DNA of 64,000 nt, taken from Aptenodytes patagonicus. Its lineage: Eukaryota > Chordata > Aves > Sphenisciformes > Spheniscidae. Below are positions 59,801 through 64,000 of this stretch, one piece after another. The notes beneath the pieces were generated by a model, which was not told the origin of the DNA, made no database searches, and was given only the letters and a program-made list of their open reading frames with translations. The stretch spans positions 379,501 through 443,500 of the forward strand of contig NC_134963.1 in the NCBI RefSeq assembly GCF_965638725.1. Reading direction: 5' to 3'. A program made the position numbers and the translations under genes. Each line of letters opens with the position of its first letter. Positions within the stretch are counted from its first letter, which is position 1.

Positions 59801-61284
59801 TGGGAGGGATCCAGACAAGACCAGGCTGTGTGTAGAAAAGTCAGAAAAGGAAAATGCAGAGGCAAATCATATGGGGGCAGGCAACAGGGAAGCACTGGAA
59901 GAAGATCTTCTAACTGCATTAAAGTAAAATCATTGCATCAGTTGGTGAACATTTTCATAAACTATTTTTGCCTATGAAAGCAGGTTGGAGCACAACAGTT
60001 GCCTAAATTCCTACATCAAGGACTAGGTCTTTAATCAAGTGGCTAGTCACCAAATACTCAAAAAAGGTGGTTTTGGATTTGGCCAAACTTTACTAAAGTG
60101 TTAAAAACTTCTGCTAGCTTTTTTGATTCACTTTGCAAAATAGGTGAAAATCCAGCTTGCAATCGTAAGAACTGATGTGTCTTATGATGTGTAGCTCACA
60201 AACCTCACACTGCTGTGTGCGAAGTGGAGCTCTGGATTTCAGAGTGTGGCTGGTGTTGCTCTGGGCTACGCTTCCTTAAAAGGGGACGTGCATTATAGCT
60301 TACCTGTGCCACTAGGAATGACACTGTCCTGACATAACTCAATGCAAAGGGCATTCAAAAAAATGTTCTGTGTGTTGTTAGCACGATCTGAAGCAAAAGG
60401 CAAAGCCTGCTGCAAGGTGAGGAAGAGAGAAGAAAGCTCAGACAAATTTAAAGCTTTGGAGATTTTGAGAGCTTAGGACAGGCTGATGTTGCCCATGGCT
60501 TTGGCGTAATCTCTACAAAATTACAAGTTGGTAACTCACGCCTGATGGCAGCAGCAGAGTGTAATTTATGAACTGCATCTTACTGCCTTTTGTGTTGGTG
60601 GGATGGAACTTAGTCACTCACAGTCATTCAGCCAAAAGAGATGGGAGTTTTCCAAGTTTTTCTCTTAGTTGAAAGTCTTCCATCTGGCACAGCGTTTAAG
60701 AAATACCATCAGAGTGGGTTTTTAAACTAGTTTTTTGCTGGTGTGTAATCCTTCCTGATTTTTGTTCTTACTGCTTTTTTACTGGAGGAAACTAAAGTTC
60801 AGTGATTACAGGATGGACTGTAAACATTGATGGACTGAAAGGGAATGAAATAAAGGCAACATACTTTGTTGCTATGATAGCACCACTTTATGAGAACTAA
60901 GTTATAACATGGGGAAATATCACACCACTGCTGGGGAATGAAGCTATGCCCACGCATCAGCTCTGAGGCCAAGCACAGACTCCTCCTTTGGGAAGAGAAG
61001 GCACAAAGGAGCCACCGCTGTGCAAGGCTTATGCTTTCAGTGAGTGGAAATACTGCATTCAGCCTCACCCCACAGCTTTCTCTGAAGTGCCTGGGAGCAG
61101 TTCAGCAGAAAGGCTAACCACAGCAGCAGGGGGAAGTGGGCTAGAGATGTGAGGCAGGTAGGCACCTGCAACCTGACTCCAGGTAATGTGGTCTGACTTG
61201 GTTATTCATCTTCACTGAAAAAAGATGCTTCATCTTATCTCTAAAGGAAAGAGCAAATTGGCTGGTGTTTGCAGCAGGTAATAC

Positions 61285-61380
61285 ACATCAGGGTGATGTA
61301 TTTATAAGGGGAGGAAAGAACAACACAGTGCCTGTTTATTTATTGTTTCATGAATTACAAAGGCTAAATAGACTAAACAC
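61285..61380. promoter_or_regulatory. Candidate A/T-rich regulatory element
   Basis: TGATGTATTTATAAGGGG at about 61294-61311 has a MEF2/TATA-like core. TGTTTATTTATTG at 61333-61345 holds two overlapping forkhead-type words, followed by CATGAATTAC. Function is inferred from motif content only. Confidence 0.25.
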
Positions 61381-64000
61381 TCCTTCACTCCAGAAAGAAA
61401 AGCAGTGCCAGTATGTGTGATTGAGAAATTAGCCCTCCAATGAGGTTCAGACTGTTATAAGGTTCTCCTTCCAGTCAATAACTGAGATACATCATAGCCT
61501 CAAACAACAATAGTCATGGAAAAGCCCTGGAGACAGAGAGTTACAAAGCCAGCCTTGTGATAGAAAACCCTTCTCTAAGACTTACTAATAGATACATCAG
61601 CTGATGTTGTCATGCTATGGCACGTGTATATGTTCTGTAATGTGTGGCATGTAGATTATCAGCAGTTTGTGTGTTGTCAATACTTGCAAGTGAATGTTTC
61701 ATGTAAATTGAGAAAGATGTGTTACACATCCGGAACGCTGCGTCAGGTCTCCTGCACCCTCCAAGGCTTTTTGGCTGTGCACTAGAGCCAGTGACAGTTA
61801 ATATTTTCATGTTCTCAAAGTGAAGATTTCAGCAAAGTCCCCAGAGGACTAGAGAGGGATAAACAATGCAGTGCTCTCCTGTGCAGATACAAATTCAAGG
61901 AGTGTAAGGAATAGGGAGCTGAAAGTATTGATTTGCAAGATAAAATGTTAAAAAAACAAAAGAAAAAAGTGTCTAGCAATACTGTACTGAGAAATGAACT
62001 TACAGTAGGAGGGAAACATCAGAGGAGAATAGGTTGCATAGCACAACACAAGAGTTTTCATGGGGGGAATTCTCAAGGAAGAAGTTTTAGCCTGTATAGT
62101 AGGACATGTTCAATAAAGCAAGGTACGTGATACTGGAAATGGGGAAAGCAAATACTAGCTTGGGTGATATGCTAGAAAATGTATCAGAGGCATATTCTGC
62201 CTTGGCATCATGAGAGAATGGTCACCCAAATATTTGGGTTTTTTCATTTTCAGCTTTTGCAACGGCAAAGAGCCAGATCAGACACATGAAATGTTATGCT
62301 TGTTCTCAGGACCTGGCCCACCTCCTCTTTAGCCGTCATCCCTCCAGCCCTGTCAAACTGCGAAGGACCAGCTGGAGCAGGTGTCAGCAGAGATGTATCA
62401 GCACAGAGTTTTGCTGGCGTTTCTCAGAGCAAGTGGCAGGATCTCTTTTATCACACTGAGCCTTCTCCTGTCAGCAAAGCAGCCGGATGAAATTTCCTTC
62501 TCTGGAGACCCCCTCTCTGTTGCTGTGTAGCCAAAGGATTTTGTAGGCTCCTTTACTGTCTTAATTCTCATCAGATTTGCATCATTATTCAGGCCTGGAA
62601 AAAAAACCATAAAGCCACCTTTAAAACAAAAATCTCTCCATAAAGCCCTCACCAAGGACTTCTGACTTCAACGTGTTTGAAAATATTTTGGGATGTTTTC
62701 CTTCTGAGCATTTCGAAAGTCTGGGCTGAGCTGTTTTGTACTGACTTTTACAAATGCTAAACATCTGGCTCTGCTGACATTACTTCAGGTATTAATTCTG
62801 AGTCATTTAGTGTAGAGTGTGCTTGAACTCATAAAGAGCAAAGGTGTTTTCTATATTTCAGTAGACATGCTTAAAATGCAGAACGGTGCCATGGGTCGAG
62901 ATTTGGAATGCTTCAGGGAAAACGTGGAACTAGAATTTCATTTCAGCCCTCTATAAAAAGCAGGCTATTTGGCAATTTTGAAATGTGTTTGAGTTTGATT
63001 TTTTTGAGTGCTTTAATTTTGGGGTGTTTTAGTCTGGATTGTCTTTATTTCCTACCCTTCGAGACTAGGTCAAAGATTGACCAAGCATCAAAATGCATGG
63101 AACACAAGATTTAAATCTTCGCCCATCACCTTTGTCCTTTCTCTCAGGTGATTTGTAGTTTCAGAATTTACATGGCAACAAAAGTCCACATATGGGAGGA
63201 ATAATTAATTACAAAAAAGATTTGGCAATCAGCTTTAGAGGGGGAGTGAAGACACAAAAGGTGCAGCAATGGTACTTCTCAGATGCTGCTTTTTCCTAGG
63301 GGTGCTCTTACGTGGTTCTCGTCATCATAAAGCAAAGTAGATGGTTTTGGTTTATACTTCTTTATAGACATAGTTAAACACTAATGAAAGGCAAGAAAAA
63401 GATCTCATCAATCAGAAAGTAAAGCATCCTTGATGCCCTGCGGTGGTTAGCTAGCAAGACCACTCTGTTTCAAGGCTACAAAAATAATGTGAGAAGGAGG
63501 ACTGAGCTGGTGTTTCATGGGTTCAGCCCTGCCATACTCTTCTGGGGATGCTGAATTGCACGCTCGTGTTGCAATCATTGTTACAACGTGCAACAAAGCA
63601 TATCAGCTACTTGAGAGGACGTTAGGCCTGGATGAAGAGAGTCTTGAAATGAGGAGCTCCCCTTACAAGACTGGCTAGGCCTGGCATACACGGAGGAATA
63701 TATACAGTGCAAGTGCAGCTGTACGTTGATGGTTGCTGCCCACACAGTCTTGCTCTCGCACCACCAACACACAGTGTTTGTCTTGCTTGTAGAGCCATTG
63801 CAGGGCAGGAACCCCAGAGCTATCGTATCTGTAACGTATCTGGGCTGCAGCCATTCAGTAGCCTTTGGTTCATGGAGGCCCAATGGATCCTGCAAGGAGA
63901 GGAGAACTAGGAGGAAGGATGGGAGCTCCAGCTGACAGCTCCTACCAGGAGGCAGGAATTGGCTTGTATTCATTTGATTTATTGTCTTCTCTTCCATAAA

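Larger units (their letters stand above)
54809..64000. other. Gene-poor right end
   Basis: About 9 kb without a recognised gene or T-box exon. A MIR relic (56715-56825) and two enhancer candidates (55200-55760, 61285-61380) are listed separately. No CpG island marking a nearby promoter is visible before the edge. Confidence 0.55.

Noticed and set aside
1..64000. CRISPR array, bacterial operon or phage
   Set aside because: No regularly spaced repeats, no Shine-Dalgarno-led gene strings; the content is clearly vertebrate.

Overview
The window comes from a bird, most likely a neoavian. It holds CR1 LINEs with the typical avian 3' end (tandem ATTCTATG-like octamers), a solo endogenous-retrovirus LTR of a type I recall as abundant in neoavian genomes, very few SINEs apart from old MIR-like relics, and one recognisable vertebrate protein-coding gene. 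There is no prokaryotic feature, no CRISPR array and no bacterial-type operon.

The one gene supported here is GP1BB (platelet/thrombocyte glycoprotein Ib beta), read from the + strand at 3540-4154 as an uninterrupted 204-codon exon. In human 22q11.2 the order is SEPT5 - GP1BB - TBX1, all in one direction. If the bird keeps that order, bases 1 to about 870 are probably the end of the SEPT5 3' UTR. The roughly 60 kb after GP1BB would then be the gene-poor interval leading to TBX1. I found no T-box exon, so TBX1 probably lies beyond the right edge. This placement is inference from synteny.

Layout: 1-870 possible 3' UTR with two poly(A) signals; 871-3530 non-coding, possibly with the GP1BB promoter and 5' exon; 3540-4154 GP1BB, with a probable 3' UTR to about 5080 that carries a MIR relic; 5.1-10.2 kb non-coding with one strong conserved-element candidate; 10225-10900 a 5'-truncated CR1 on the minus strand with an open 193-codon tail; 11-22 kb non-coding with MIR relics; 22257-22849 a solo LTR on the minus strand; 24063-26212 a long, decayed CR1 on the plus strand; 26-44 kb non-coding with a cluster of forkhead-type motifs near 31-32 kb; 44395-44975 and 54508-54808 two very old CR1 relics; 55-64 kb non-coding with SOX-, forkhead- and A/T-rich motifs.

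Biologically, GP1BB is an adhesion-receptor subunit of thrombocytes. The long flank is best read as regulatory territory mixed with transposon fossils. I see no convincing undescribed protein system. The most useful leads are candidate distal enhancers for TBX1 and several apparent differences between the bird GP1BB and the human protein (glycan site, juxtamembrane cysteine, cytoplasmic tail). Family names for repeats and all comparisons with human rest on my memory of those sequences, not on a search.
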